NCBI GenBank assembly: GCA_020441735.1
Contig: JAGRLQ010000239.1
Coordinates: forward strand, 1 to 38,401
Direction of reading: 5' to 3'
Length of the DNA: 38,401 nucleotides
From: Nitratireductor sp.
GTDB lineage: Bacteria; Pseudomonadota; Alphaproteobacteria; Rhizobiales; Rhizobiaceae
Shown in pieces: positions 15,643-23,481 of the stretch. Each line of letters starts with the position of its first letter. Position 1 is the first letter of the stretch. A program made the translations under genes and the position numbers. The notes under the pieces are model-generated. The model did no database searches. It had not been told where the DNA came from and worked only from the letters and a program-made list of their open reading frames with translations.

Positions 15643-17178
15643 TCACAGTGAATCGAAGATGCTGTGCGCCTTTTCCAGCAGTTCGTTGACGCCCATCATC
15701 AGAACATCGCACTGGTCATCGAACACGCCCTCGGGGAAGGCGTACATCTCGTTGAGAAAGTCCTTTGCCCATGGCGCATCCTTGGGCAGAAGAACCGGAT
15801 TGACGGCAATCGAGGGGATCACCCCGAGCGCCTTGGTCACCTTGTCGGTCTCGACCTGGACGCCCACCACCGGTAGGCGCTTACGCTGCAACTGCTGGAT
15901 CAATCCCGTACCGGAACTGGCATCCTCGACATTGATCGAGTTGAGATGACCGTGAACGTTCCAGGGAAGCTCCTTGTGTTTCAGCCAGAAGTTCTCGGCT
16001 ATCTGGACAAGCTCGGGCGCCTCCCATTTACCGCGAACCAGGTCCAGCAGATAAAGCCGGTCGTTGCGGTCGAGGCCGAAGCAGCCGAATACCGAATAGT
16101 CGTTACGCTCCTTGGTCTTGGAGGCTGTATCGGCGCAGATGATGCGGCGTTTCAGGTCCGGCCGCTTCTCTTCATCAAACCAGTCGAAATACGTGGCCTT
16201 GAACATATTGCCGCCCAGGACCACGGGCTGCTGCATGTACTGGCCGGCGAAGGTGTGCTCATCCAGCTTGAGGATGTCGATCTGTGCCTGATCGTGCTTC
16301 ACAGGCCAAAGCGGGCCATCCGGCAGGCCGTGCGGCACGACCTTGACCTTCGGCGCAACCGGTTCAGCCTCGCCATCAATCTCGATGGGGATGGAGATCA
16401 CTTCCCATTCCTCGCCGGAAGTCTCATAAACGTGAGCGGCAAAGTCATCGACATGCAATCGCTGCATGATGAGGATGACCGGCACGTTCTCGTGCGCCAG
16501 GCGCGACCGCATGGTGTTCTGCCAGCGCCGGTTGACGGACTTTCGTTCGGGATCGGATAGCGCATCATCCGGCTTGAGCGGGTCATCGATGATGAGCGCC
16601 CCGGTGAACACTGCGTCATCGTTGAGAAATTCAAGCTCGTACTCGTCGAGCTCGCTCATATCCTCCGGCAGATTGTTCTTGTTCAGATAACCGGCACGGA
16701 AACCCGTGATCGGACCACCGGCAGGCTTTGCCAGGAAGTGACCACGTTGTTCGGTACGCCACAGACCCTTGGAGTTGGTATCGCTCTTGAACCCGAGTGG
16801 CCACCGGTCCTGATACTGCGGCAGGTTGATGAGGTCTTTGATCCTTGACGAGTTGTCGTTGACCAATTCCTGCGAGAAGGACGTATGGATGAACCGGGCC
16901 TTCGGATTGACCGCGAATCCCCGAGCCACGAAATTGATGACGGCAAGCTCGGTCTTGGAATACCCGGGCGGAATGTGGATGCCGAGACGGGTACATTCAC
17001 CCCTGATTACCCGGTCCAGCTGGTCGCAGATCAGCTTGTGATGCGGGCCGACGATGAACGGTGTGCCTTCTGCGGCAACGAACATGCGGCGGGTAAAGCC
17101 AAGATGGCTGGTAACCAGCTCCCGGCTTTCCAGTATCAGCTTCGCCTTGCGTAGACGCTCCGCATCAAACGGTTCCAT
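15643..17178 (-). CDS. terL: Terminase large subunit
   Basis: A 511-residue DNA-packaging motor. The N-terminal ATPase shows a Walker A-like PPGYSKTEL at 70-78 and a Walker B ALIIDDP at about 194-200. The C-terminal RNase H-like nuclease shows RRIICADTAS with Asp350, VEDASSGTGLI near 424 and DDQCDVLMMG near 492 as the acidic cluster. Length is normal. It overlaps the small subunit by 14 bases. The variant phosphate loop (Lys after Ser, without the usual GKT) is common in this terminase group. The nuclease residues look intact, so the motor should be functional. Confidence 0.88.
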   Translation of the reverse strand: MEPFDAERLRKAKLILESRELVTSHLGFTRRMFVAAEGTPFIVGPHHKLICDQLDRVIRGECTRLGIHIPPGYSKTELAVINFVARGFAVNPKARFIHTSFSQELVNDNSSRIKDLINLPQYQDRWPLGFKSDTNSKGLWRTEQRGHFLAKPAGGPITGFRAGYLNKNNLPEDMSELDEYELEFLNDDAVFTGALIIDDPLKPDDALSDPERKSVNRRWQNTMRSRLAHENVPVILIMQRLHVDDFAAHVYETSGEEWEVISIPIEIDGEAEPVAPKVKVVPHGLPDGPLWPVKHDQAQIDILKLDEHTFAGQYMQQPVVLGGNMFKATYFDWFDEEKRPDLKRRIICADTASKTKERNDYSVFGCFGLDRNDRLYLLDLVRGKWEAPELVQIAENFWLKHKELPWNVHGHLNSINVEDASSGTGLIQQLQRKRLPVVGVQVETDKVTKALGVIPSIAVNPVLLPKDAPWAKDFLNEMYAFPEGVFDDQCDVLMMGVNELLEKAHSIFDSL

Positions 17179-17641
17179 CGGCCTGCTTCGGCGCGATCGA
17201 TTCCTGCCAGGCGATGTAGGCCTTCAGCTGCTCGTCCGTCATGCTGTCGAAATCCGGCTCGGGATAGGTGTTCTCGACAGGGATCGGACCACCCTTTGGA
17301 CCGGCATGTTCAACCTGAAACGTGAAGCCGCGATGCTTGCCCTTGGTACGCAGGAGAAACTGAATGTCGGTGCTCTTGCCCGCCCGGATGTTCTGGATCA
17401 GCTTGGTCTCGGCAATGTCGAGGATATCTTCTCCGACATCAGCTGCAACGTCCCGCAACTGCGGATGCTTCTCCATGAACCGGTGCAAAGTGGATCGGCT
17501 ACACCCGAGCAACTGCGCCGAAGTGCCAATGAAGCCCCCGGTTTTCCGCAGTGCTTCCTCGACCTTCGCAATGGTCAGCCTGTGCCGGTTGCCATGCTTG
17601 GCCTTGTCAGCCTTGCCTTTCTTCGCACGTGAGCGTTTCAC
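17165..17641 (-). CDS. Terminase small subunit-like HTH protein
   Basis: A 158-residue basic protein. The N-terminus is Lys/Arg-rich (MKRSRAKKGKADKAKHG), then a helix-turn-helix (KVEEALRKTGGFIGTSAQLLGCSRSTLHRFM, described in parts: GFIGTSAQLLGCSRSTLHRF) at about residues 34-56 and a helical oligomerisation region (LDIAETKLIQNIRAG) follow, ending in an acidic tail. It fits a terminase small subunit that recognises the packaging site. Position immediately before terL supports this. The overlap with terL (14 bases) and with the ParB-like gene (4 bases) shows tight coupling. Confidence 0.75.
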   Translation of the reverse strand: MKRSRAKKGKADKAKHGNRHRLTIAKVEEALRKTGGFIGTSAQLLGCSRSTLHRFMEKHPQLRDVAADVGEDILDIAETKLIQNIRAGKSTDIQFLLRTKGKHRGFTFQVEHAGPKGGPIPVENTYPEPDFDSMTDEQLKAYIAWQESIAPKQADGTV

Positions 17642-18369
17642 TCTGCGTCACTCTCGCCTTCTTCTTCGTCCTGTTCTGCCTGGATTTGCTCCAGACGCTC
17701 ATTGGCAAGCTCTGCCATGACCGACAGGGTGACCGCATCGTTCACGATCCCCATGACATCCTTGGTTTTGAGCATCGCCAGGAAGAACTTCTCGTACTCG
17801 GCAAACAGGTGGAGCCAGACCTTGCGGTTCTTGCTGCCCTGCATGATGCGGTCGAGGTTCTGTTGAAATTCCTCCTGATCTTCCGGCAGGAAGGCGATGA
17901 GGATTTCTTCATAAATCGGCGGTCCCAGGCGCAACTTCTCGAAGTCGGGATCGTCAAGCAGGCCCAGATCGGTATCGGTCAGGCCGGAATACTGCTGTTC
18001 GAGCACATCGAGGCTATCGTAGAGCTCGCGCAGGATGTTGGGATCATCCTTGCCGACGATGGCATTCTGGGACAGCTGGATTGCCAGCGCCCGTGCATCG
18101 CTGATCTCCGAAATGATGTCGATGGCCGTGATCTCGGGAAGGCCGGCCGCGATGGAAGCCTTGACCCGGTGATTGCCGGACAGGACCAGCTGCTCGTTCT
18201 CTGTCTCCTTGATGAGAACGGTGCCGAGAAGGGTTCCGTCCCGCTGGATGTTCTCTACCAGCTGGCGGAACTCTCGCTCTGGCATGGAGCGGGCGTTCTT
18301 CTCCAGCAGCTTGAGCTTGCGCGGGTCGACCTGGACCAGTCGGGTTTCGAGTGGTGCGTCAGCGGGCAT
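17638..18369 (-). CDS. ParB/sulfiredoxin-fold protein of late operon
   Basis: A 243-residue protein with a ParB-like N-terminal domain: VDPRKLKLLEKNARSM (about residues 14-29), FRQLVENIQRDGTLLGTVLI, and the catalytic/nucleotide loop LVLSGNHRVKA with Gly65-Asn66-His67-Arg68. The C-terminal 130 residues are helical and acidic (EEEGESDAE end), without the usual HTH of partition ParB. Phage proteins of this kind are often encoded beside base-modification enzymes and terminases. Iyer and co-workers proposed that they act in DNA modification pathways; I rely on memory for that. It is coupled to the Mom-like gene upstream (11-base overlap). Confidence 0.75.
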   Translation of the reverse strand: MPADAPLETRLVQVDPRKLKLLEKNARSMPEREFRQLVENIQRDGTLLGTVLIKETENEQLVLSGNHRVKASIAAGLPEITAIDIISEISDARALAIQLSQNAIVGKDDPNILRELYDSLDVLEQQYSGLTDTDLGLLDDPDFEKLRLGPPIYEEILIAFLPEDQEEFQQNLDRIMQGSKNRKVWLHLFAEYEKFFLAMLKTKDVMGIVNDAVTLSVMAELANERLEQIQAEQDEEEGESDAE

Positions 18370-19768
18370 AGCTGGTAGTCACCTGTCGGTTGCGGTCATC
18401 CTTGAAATACCGCTTGAACCATTCCGCATAGACTTCCTGCGGTGATTGCTCGCGGGGATGCCCCTCGTAATTGATGATGAACCGGGCGCCGGAACGCTCG
18501 TTGGCGTCTGCCTCCTGCTTTTTGAGGATCTTGTAGATGCCCCGGTATTTCATCGAGACCGGGTGGTTCGAGCGAACCGTGGTAACCACCGCCTTGATGG
18601 GGCGGCGATGCAGCAGGCGATGGCTGGCTTCCCGCAATACATCGCTCTGGCAGGCCAGCATGGCGATCAGTTTGGAAACCCTGCCGAACCTGGTCGTGCA
18701 GGTGTCCGACAACAGGTAGACGTACTCGGTTGTCTTGTGGCTGCCGATATTATGCTTCGGCATGGAAAAGGTCAGGATGCCGGCGAGCATGTCATCGAGA
18801 TAGATGAGGAAGTTCAGCGGGCCGGAAGTCCACGGGATGTTCTCTTGCAGGTACAGGCCCTTGATGTAATCGGCATAGCCCGCCTTGCAGCGGACGATCT
18901 CAACCTTGGTGTCGGCATCGATGTCCTCGATATCAACCGGCTTGAAGCGGAATGGCGTACCGGTCCCACTGGAATTGTGGTCGACAACCGAACCCGTGCG
19001 CTGGCTGTTGGAGTAGACGAAGAACTTCGGCTTCATCCCGACACGATGATAGCAGGCGAGTTTTCCGTCCTCGATCTTGTTTTTGTAGACCATGACGTAG
19101 GGAGCGCCCGATTCCTCGATCTCCTGCATGAGCTCGGGAAAGCGATCCGGGTTCCACAGATCGTAGGACGGTTCGTTCCAGGCGATGTTCTCGTTGATGA
19201 ACTTGAACCACTTCTCGTACCAGCCCGAGATGAAGGGCGCGGAGACGATAACACCGCCGCCTTCCTGGATACCCTTGCGCAGATGAGCGCGGAAGTCGCC
19301 GGGGAAGTAGCTGGCGAGGTTCAGTTCATGAACCAGCGCCCGAATTTGCTCGGTTCCCTTTTTCACATAGTCGGGAAACCGGTTTTCGTAATAGAGCCAG
19401 TGCCGCTTGGCATGCTCGGACTTGCCGCCGTAGACCCGGCCCAGATACAGCGCCAGGATCAAGGCGCCAGCCCGTTCCATCTCGCTTGCACCGTCCAGCA
19501 TCGGTTCCCAATGGGCCAGCCGCTCGCGAAACTCGAACCGCTCGGGCTTTCCCATGGCGATGCCCGACAGAACTCCCGACAGCAGGGATACGTCATTGCC
19601 GTGCATTGGCAGCTTCGGATATCGCTTGCCGATGGCGCGTTCGAAGGTAAAGGTGCCGGAACAGCCAACATAGCAGGATTTCCAGGACGAGAAGTCGACA
19701 GCCTTGATGATCTGCATCATGCAGATCGGCGGGATCGATCCGTTGAAAATCTCGTTGCTCTGAAACAC
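18359..19768 (-). CDS. D12-methyltransferase-like/Mom-like GNAT fusion protein
   Basis: A 469-residue two-domain protein. Residues about 30-240 look like a D12-class adenine methyltransferase fold: CYVGCSGTFTFERAI (32-46) matches the cofactor loop and HGNDVSLLSG (56-65) the second motif, while the usual DPPY is replaced by GAPYVMV (221-227). Residues about 290-420 look like a GNAT fold, with PLNFLIYLDDMLAGILTF, then TRFGRVSKLIAML, then VRSNHPVSMKYRGIYKI, as in Mu Mom. Relatives are often labelled 'putative antirestriction adenine methyltransferase'. I choose GTG at 19768 because AAGGCAAGG precedes it; the frame runs on to 19891 without a good site. Confidence 0.7.
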   Translation of the reverse strand: MFQSNEIFNGSIPPICMMQIIKAVDFSSWKSCYVGCSGTFTFERAIGKRYPKLPMHGNDVSLLSGVLSGIAMGKPERFEFRERLAHWEPMLDGASEMERAGALILALYLGRVYGGKSEHAKRHWLYYENRFPDYVKKGTEQIRALVHELNLASYFPGDFRAHLRKGIQEGGGVIVSAPFISGWYEKWFKFINENIAWNEPSYDLWNPDRFPELMQEIEESGAPYVMVYKNKIEDGKLACYHRVGMKPKFFVYSNSQRTGSVVDHNSSGTGTPFRFKPVDIEDIDADTKVEIVRCKAGYADYIKGLYLQENIPWTSGPLNFLIYLDDMLAGILTFSMPKHNIGSHKTTEYVYLLSDTCTTRFGRVSKLIAMLACQSDVLREASHRLLHRRPIKAVVTTVRSNHPVSMKYRGIYKILKKQEADANERSGARFIINYEGHPREQSPQEVYAEWFKRYFKDDRNRQVTTSYAR

Positions 19769-19790
19769 CGAACCTTGCCTTTTCGATGAG

Positions 19791-19855
19791 ACCCTGCATG
19801 CCGGATGCAACGGCGCGATGTGGCAACGAGGTCGAATGAAACCGGCTTGCAGGGT
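19791..19855 (-). promoter_or_regulatory. Leader hairpin of the Mom-like/late operon
   Basis: An inverted repeat lies upstream of the GTG start: ACCCTGCATGCCGG (19791-19804) and CCGGCTTGCAGGGT (19842-19855), matching at 13 of 14 positions around a 37-base loop. A second short helix, GTGGCA (19820-19825) with TGCCAC (19855-19860), would cross it. The stem ends 22 bases before the GTG, leaving the ribosome site AAGGCAAGG free. It could tune translation or message stability. Whether it matters is unknown. Confidence 0.5.
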
Positions 19856-19885
19856 GCCACGGAAACTGCTGACCCCCCTCGAAAT

Positions 19886-19946
19886 CGTCAAGTAAAAAAT
19901 TACAGACTGCGCAAATTAAGCCAAACTGTCATTTAAAACTTGACAG
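19886..19946. promoter_or_regulatory. Operator pair in the late/early divergent region
   Basis: CGTCAAGTAAAAAATTACAG (19886-19905) and TGTCATTTAAAACTTGACAG (19927-19946) fit the operator consensus seen at the other promoters (TGTCA, ten bases, TACAG or close) and lie 41 bases apart. The second is a good palindrome (CTGTCA/TGACAG) and contains a TTGACA -35-like hexamer at 19940. A convincing -10 is not visible in either direction. The site probably controls both divergent operons. Confidence 0.55.
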
Positions 19947-20007
19947 CCAGACACTAATTGCTAGTTCTGATTGTGCGACATGCAAATCACCTACCAAGGA
20001 GACAGAA

Positions 20008-20355
20008 ATGGAAGCCACGAATCAGGTCAAACCCTCTCGTTTGATCAGCAGAGTTGGGGGTACCGAGCACCGGATTATCCGAAAACTGGTCGATACCATC
20101 CTCAATGAAGGCCTCAAGATCGCGGTCTGGGACGAGGAAATGTTCCAGGAATGCGGGCCATCGAGCCAGCGGACGCGGATACTCGGCGCCATCGCCCATA
20201 CGGGAGAAAGCTACCTCTACCTCTGGCAGAACAACACCCGGCTTGGAATGTTCCAGCTGATCCACGGCAATGACGAGGATGTCATCTCCGATCTCTCCGA
20301 CAACCCGCTGTGCAATCGCATCTGGCAGGAAGTCAACGACGCGCTGGGGATGTGA
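20008..20355 (+). CDS. Hypothetical protein, first gene of rightward block
   Basis: A 115-residue protein that I do not recognise. It is charged and helical at the start (TEHRIIRKLVDTILNEGLKIAVWDEEMF), then has a strand-rich part (LGAIAHTGESYLYLWQNNTRLGMFQLIHGNDEDVI, in two strands) and a short C-terminal helix. The IAVWDEE and YLWQNN segments look like a small alpha/beta domain. The leader carries CACCTACCA and then AAGGAGA ahead of the ATG at 20008. It is the first of six coupled small genes. Confidence 0.65.
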   Translation: MEATNQVKPSRLISRVGGTEHRIIRKLVDTILNEGLKIAVWDEEMFQECGPSSQRTRILGAIAHTGESYLYLWQNNTRLGMFQLIHGNDEDVISDLSDNPLCNRIWQEVNDALGM

Positions 20356-20356
20356 C

Positions 20357-20716
20357 ATGGGGCTGGATATCTTCATCGAGGGGCGCCGCACAATCTGGCG
20401 CGACCAACCAACCTATGATGACGGCACTCTCTGCGCAACGCATTACGATATTGCACGGCTGCACAACCACTATGACTTGCACGAGTGGATCGCGGTCGAG
20501 GTCATCGAGGGCGGATGCAATTCCGAGGCCATGTACCCGCTGGCAGAACAAGACCTGCGGCGCATCATCGACCAGATCAAGTCCAACTATTTTGGGGAGC
20601 CAAGCGAGGGAGAACGAACCCTTGATCCCAGACCTTTTCAATTCGCGCTCAACTGGCTGAACAAACCTTCCCCGGAAGGGATAAGCCGGTCGATCTACTA
20701 CTGCGCCAGCTTTTGA
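20357..20716 (+). CDS. Hypothetical protein
   Basis: A 119-residue protein not recognised. The start is the ATG at 20357 (MGLDIFIEGRR), one base after the previous stop codon, rather than the upstream ATG of the open frame. It shows aromatic/His-rich segments (ATHYDIARLHNHYDLHEWIAVEVIEGG), a central acidic helix (EQDLRRIIDQIKSNYFG) and a C-terminal LNWLNK helix. The clustered His and Tyr residues could bind a metal, but no defined motif is present. Confidence 0.6.
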   Translation: MGLDIFIEGRRTIWRDQPTYDDGTLCATHYDIARLHNHYDLHEWIAVEVIEGGCNSEAMYPLAEQDLRRIIDQIKSNYFGEPSEGERTLDPRPFQFALNWLNKPSPEGISRSIYYCASF

Positions 20717-20723
20717 GGTCACC

Positions 20724-20954
20724 ATGGACAAGATGGCTTTTCACAATGCCTGCCGGATCCTGCTCAATATCGATCTCGACGAGTTGGAACGTGCCGGCGT
20801 CATCCATCCCGGAAACAAAGACAGAGGCGGCTCGTCATGGAAGCGGTTCAATGACGAACCGCTGATCTTCATCCTCAAGCTACCGACAGAACGGTTCGAG
20901 AAACTGTGGCAGCTGATCGAGGAACGCCAGCCCGAGAAATGGAGGTCCAAATGA
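20724..20954 (+). CDS. Small hypothetical protein
   Basis: A 76-residue protein with no recognised family. It begins at the ATG at 20724, seven bases after the previous stop codon, with GAGGTCACC just ahead. It reads as two helices separated by a charged loop (NIDLDELERAGVIHPGNKD then RFEKLWQLIEERQP) and is fairly basic at the end. The next gene starts inside its last codons. The size suggests a small DNA- or protein-binding factor; I infer nothing more. Confidence 0.55.
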   Translation: MDKMAFHNACRILLNIDLDELERAGVIHPGNKDRGGSSWKRFNDEPLIFILKLPTERFEKLWQLIEERQPEKWRSK

Positions 20955-21226
20955 CCAAGGAACTCTCAACCCACGCCCATGTCGACATCGCCCAGGAGTT
21001 CATTGCCAAGCTGTGGTGCTACGTGGCGCTGCCGGATGGCACCCTCGGCATCGCTGTTGCCAACGAACGCGGCTACACGCCGGTCAGTCCGTTCTGGTTC
21101 AAGAGCGAAACCTACGACGAGGCCGACCGGGAAGCCGACCGCCTCAACCGCAAGCATCTCGATCTCGAACCCGACATCGCGCTGCGCATCATCACCACTA
21201 CCATGAGACTAGGAGAAGCGGCATGA
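20951..21226 (+). CDS. Small hypothetical protein
   Basis: A 91-residue protein. I take the ATG at 20951 (MTKELSTHAHV) because it has GGAGGTC ahead and overlaps the preceding stop; the longer frame from 20906 has no ribosome site. It has one central strand-turn (KLWCYVALPDGTLGIAVANERGYTPVSPFWF, in two strands) and a C-terminal charged helix (EADREADRLNRKH). Proteins with a DGTLGIAV-NE-GY core occur in other phage genomes, but I cannot attach a function. Confidence 0.55.
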   Translation: MTKELSTHAHVDIAQEFIAKLWCYVALPDGTLGIAVANERGYTPVSPFWFKSETYDEADREADRLNRKHLDLEPDIALRIITTTMRLGEAA

Positions 21227-21963
21227 CGCCAGAACAAAATGCACATCACGAACAATCCATCTTGGATCATCTGAATGGCAACTCTGCTGACAAATGTTTT
21301 GGTCGGCTGGCAGCATCTACGGCATTCGAAGCGATGGAGAAATGGCTCCACTCCGAGCATTCTGGCGGGACCGAGATCGTTGACATCCTGTTTGCCTTCT
21401 CAAAACTCAACACGACCTTGATGGGTTCGATGATCGGCCAGATACCCTTCGGCAGCAAGGTAGCCATGCAGTCCTTCGTCGACACACTGGAAACGGCCAA
21501 CAGGAATATGCTGGAAACCCACATTGAATTTGTTCGCAAGCAGCATGGCATATCACCACTAAAGCAGGGAGCAAGGCCATTCTGCCGTGATCTCGAACGG
21601 ATCACTGCCGAGGTAAAACTGTCGCTCGATCACGTGACTTCGCGGTGCATCCTTGAAGCACCGATCCAACCCTTCGACACCGCCAGGCAGTTTCTTGAAA
21701 GCCTGGATGCGCTTTCCGACGCCGAGGACATGGTAACCATATGGCGGATCGACACGGTGATGGGACGAGCGGAGAACGTCACCGAGGAAGTGGCTGCCGC
21801 GGCTATCGAGATGGGTAATTTCACTCCCGAGGACGAGGACCAGTTGAACACCTACATCAAGGAATCGGCTGCATGGCAGGATTTCCTCCGGGAAACTGTC
21901 GAACATCGATCCGACCATGAGGAACACAGCACCCTCAACCGGGCGCAACAGGGAACCGCATGA
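21223..21963 (+). CDS. Hypothetical helical protein
   Basis: A 246-residue protein with no family that I recognise. It is predominantly helical (FEAMEKWLHSEHSGGTEIVDI; SFVDTLETANRNMLETHIEFV; TEEVAAAAIEMGNFTPEDED) and lacks membrane segments, a zinc motif or a nuclease signature. The start at 21223 overlaps the previous stop by four bases with AGGAGAAG ahead. Its end overlaps the next small gene by four bases. It may be a structural or inhibitory early protein. Confidence 0.6.
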   Translation: MTPEQNAHHEQSILDHLNGNSADKCFGRLAASTAFEAMEKWLHSEHSGGTEIVDILFAFSKLNTTLMGSMIGQIPFGSKVAMQSFVDTLETANRNMLETHIEFVRKQHGISPLKQGARPFCRDLERITAEVKLSLDHVTSRCILEAPIQPFDTARQFLESLDALSDAEDMVTIWRIDTVMGRAENVTEEVAAAAIEMGNFTPEDEDQLNTYIKESAAWQDFLRETVEHRSDHEEHSTLNRAQQGTA

Positions 21964-22139
21964 AACCACCGTTGCGAAAGACGAAAGGGATTGGCCGACC
22001 ACCGGCCTATCCCGACCCTGCCGAAGATGACGACACGGGCGACATCTTCGACATCCGAACCTTCGACAAATTCATGAACCATGGAGGCGTATCCGATGCC
22101 GCTCGAAAACAACGATCTGAAATCGACGATCAGGAATAA
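21960..22139 (+). CDS. Short acidic protein, 59 residues
   Basis: A small gene in the ATGA overlap after the preceding ORF: ATG at 21960, TAA at 22137-22139. It encodes a basic start (MKPPLRKTKGIGRPPAYP), an acidic middle (EDDDTGDIFDIRTFDKF) and a polar C-terminus that also overlaps the start of the next gene. Composition and double overlap make it a plausible real gene. The GIGRPPAYP stretch recalls AT-hook-like basic segments, but only loosely. Confidence 0.45.
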   Translation: MKPPLRKTKGIGRPPAYPDPAEDDDTGDIFDIRTFDKFMNHGGVSDAARKQRSEIDDQE

Positions 22140-22665
22140 CATCAACCGGCTCGTTGCCGAGAAGCGGTTCACCAATGCGGTGCTGGCGCTCTCGATGACA
22201 CCGGGGGAAAGCCATATCGGCAGGATGCGCAGGGGCGAGCGGGATATCGGCCTCGATGCTCTGGAACAGTTTGCGAAGGTACTCGAGGTCAGCGTCAACG
22301 ATCTGGTCACGCCTTATGAGACCGAGCACCCGGTGCAACTGGTCTGCCGGGCCTGCGGCAGTACCGAACTCTGGTTTGATGCCAAGGCCAGATGGAATGC
22401 GGCCATCCAGGACTTCGAGCTCGCGGAAGTCATGCAGGGCGAATACTGCGAGGCCTGCGATGGTCAGTGCAGCATCGAACGCAAACCCATCGATCCGACC
22501 GAGAAGCGCTACCAGTGCCAGAATTGCGATGAAGTGATGCCGGCCGAGAAGCTGCAATCCATCGACGATATCGAACGCCGCCGTGCGCATTGGGGACCAG
22601 GCGACCAGGTGCCGGACGGCCAATGTCCGAACTGCGGCTCTCTGGCCTTCGAAATGGATGGATAA
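22096..22665 (+). CDS. HTH regulator with four CxxC zinc knuckles
   Basis: A 189-residue protein. An XRE-type helix-turn-helix covers about residues 10-60 (LALSMTPGESHIGRMRRGERDIGLDALEQFAKVLEV, described in parts: MTPGESHIGRMRRG and LDALEQFAKVLEV). The C-terminal half has CRAC, CEAC, CQNC and CPNC at roughly 82, 115, 137 and 177, enough for two zinc ribbons. I start at the ATG at 22096 because GGAGG lies eight bases ahead. It is the last gene before the operator region at 22,680. It is probably a regulator of early transcription or a DNA-interacting protein. Confidence 0.7.
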   Translation: MPLENNDLKSTIRNNINRLVAEKRFTNAVLALSMTPGESHIGRMRRGERDIGLDALEQFAKVLEVSVNDLVTPYETEHPVQLVCRACGSTELWFDAKARWNAAIQDFELAEVMQGEYCEACDGQCSIERKPIDPTEKRYQCQNCDEVMPAEKLQSIDDIERRRAHWGPGDQVPDGQCPNCGSLAFEMDG

Positions 22666-22679
22666 CTTTGTGACCTGAT

Positions 22680-22739
22680 TGTCACTTTTTACTTTACAAT
22701 AGGGCAATTATGCGCCAAGTTGTAAATGTAAAACATACA
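22680..22739. promoter_or_regulatory. Operator pair upstream of the DUF2786 gene
   Basis: TGTCACTTTTTACTTTACAA (22680-22699) and TTGTAAATGTAAAACATACA (22720-22739), exactly 40 bases apart, precede the CACCTACCA leader of the DUF2786 gene. The same layout, nearly base for base (TGTCACTTTTTACTTTACA, then GCGCCAAGTTGTAA), is present at 29534-29593. The two promoters are therefore likely copies controlled together. Confidence 0.65.
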
Positions 22740-22758
22740 CCTACCACGGAGTGAAATC

Positions 22759-23481
22759 ATGCAAGACAAGAAGAAGATCATGGAGAAGGTGAGAGCCCTT
22801 CTCGCCAAGACCACCGCCAACGGCTGCACCGAGGAAGAAGCGCTCGCTGCGATGTCCATGGCCCGCAAGCTGATGGACAAGTACGGAGTGACCCAGGCCG
22901 AACTGGAGGCGGAGGCAGAAACCTTCGGCACGACCAGCTTCGCCCACCGCAAATGGGGAACCTTCTCCGTCGAGGATCGGCTTGGTTATTGGGTCGCCAG
23001 ATATTGCGACGTGAAGGTCTGGCGAAACACCAATACAGGCGAATGGTCGGCCCATGGTGGCGAACTCGACCGGGAGTTTTTCCAGTGGTTGCTTACCAGC
23101 CTCTCCCGCTTTGCAGAACAACATGCCGAATGGTGGCTGACGGACCAGCGCCGCAACGGCAATGCGCACTACGGCTGGCAGGACCAGAAGTCCTTCGTCA
23201 TCGGCTGTGTTGACCGGATCAACGAGCGGTTGAAGGAAGAATGGCGGAAACGCCAGAGCAATCTCAAGACCACCGATGGCAAGGCACTGGTCGTTCTCAA
23301 GATGCAGCTGGTTGAGCAGAGCTTCCACCGTCAGGTCGGCCTCAAGCTCCGCAGTTCAACGCGACGGGAAAACATGCGGTCATCATCCGGTTTCCATGCC
23401 GGACGGGCGACGGGCGACAAAGCCAGTCTCAACCGCCCGGTCAATGGCGGCGGCGGCATGCGCTCCATCGGTTCCAGATAG
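22759..23481 (+). CDS. DUF2786 family protein
   Basis: A 240-residue protein. Residues 1-42 carry the DUF2786 signature (KIMEKVRALLAKTTANGCTEEEAL, shown in part, then AMSMARKLMDKYGVTQAEL), a two-helix module common in phage and bacterial accessory regions and sometimes linked to nucleic acid-binding. The rest is helical (FFQWLLTSLSRFAEQHAEWWL) with a Gly/Ser/Arg-rich tail (NGGGGMRSIGSR). It has its own leader with CACCTACCA 12 bases before the ATG. Its stop codon lies in the structured region at 23,480. The function is unknown to me. Confidence 0.75.
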   Translation: MQDKKKIMEKVRALLAKTTANGCTEEEALAAMSMARKLMDKYGVTQAELEAEAETFGTTSFAHRKWGTFSVEDRLGYWVARYCDVKVWRNTNTGEWSAHGGELDREFFQWLLTSLSRFAEQHAEWWLTDQRRNGNAHYGWQDQKSFVIGCVDRINERLKEEWRKRQSNLKTTDGKALVVLKMQLVEQSFHRQVGLKLRSSTRRENMRSSSGFHAGRATGDKASLNRPVNGGGGMRSIGSR

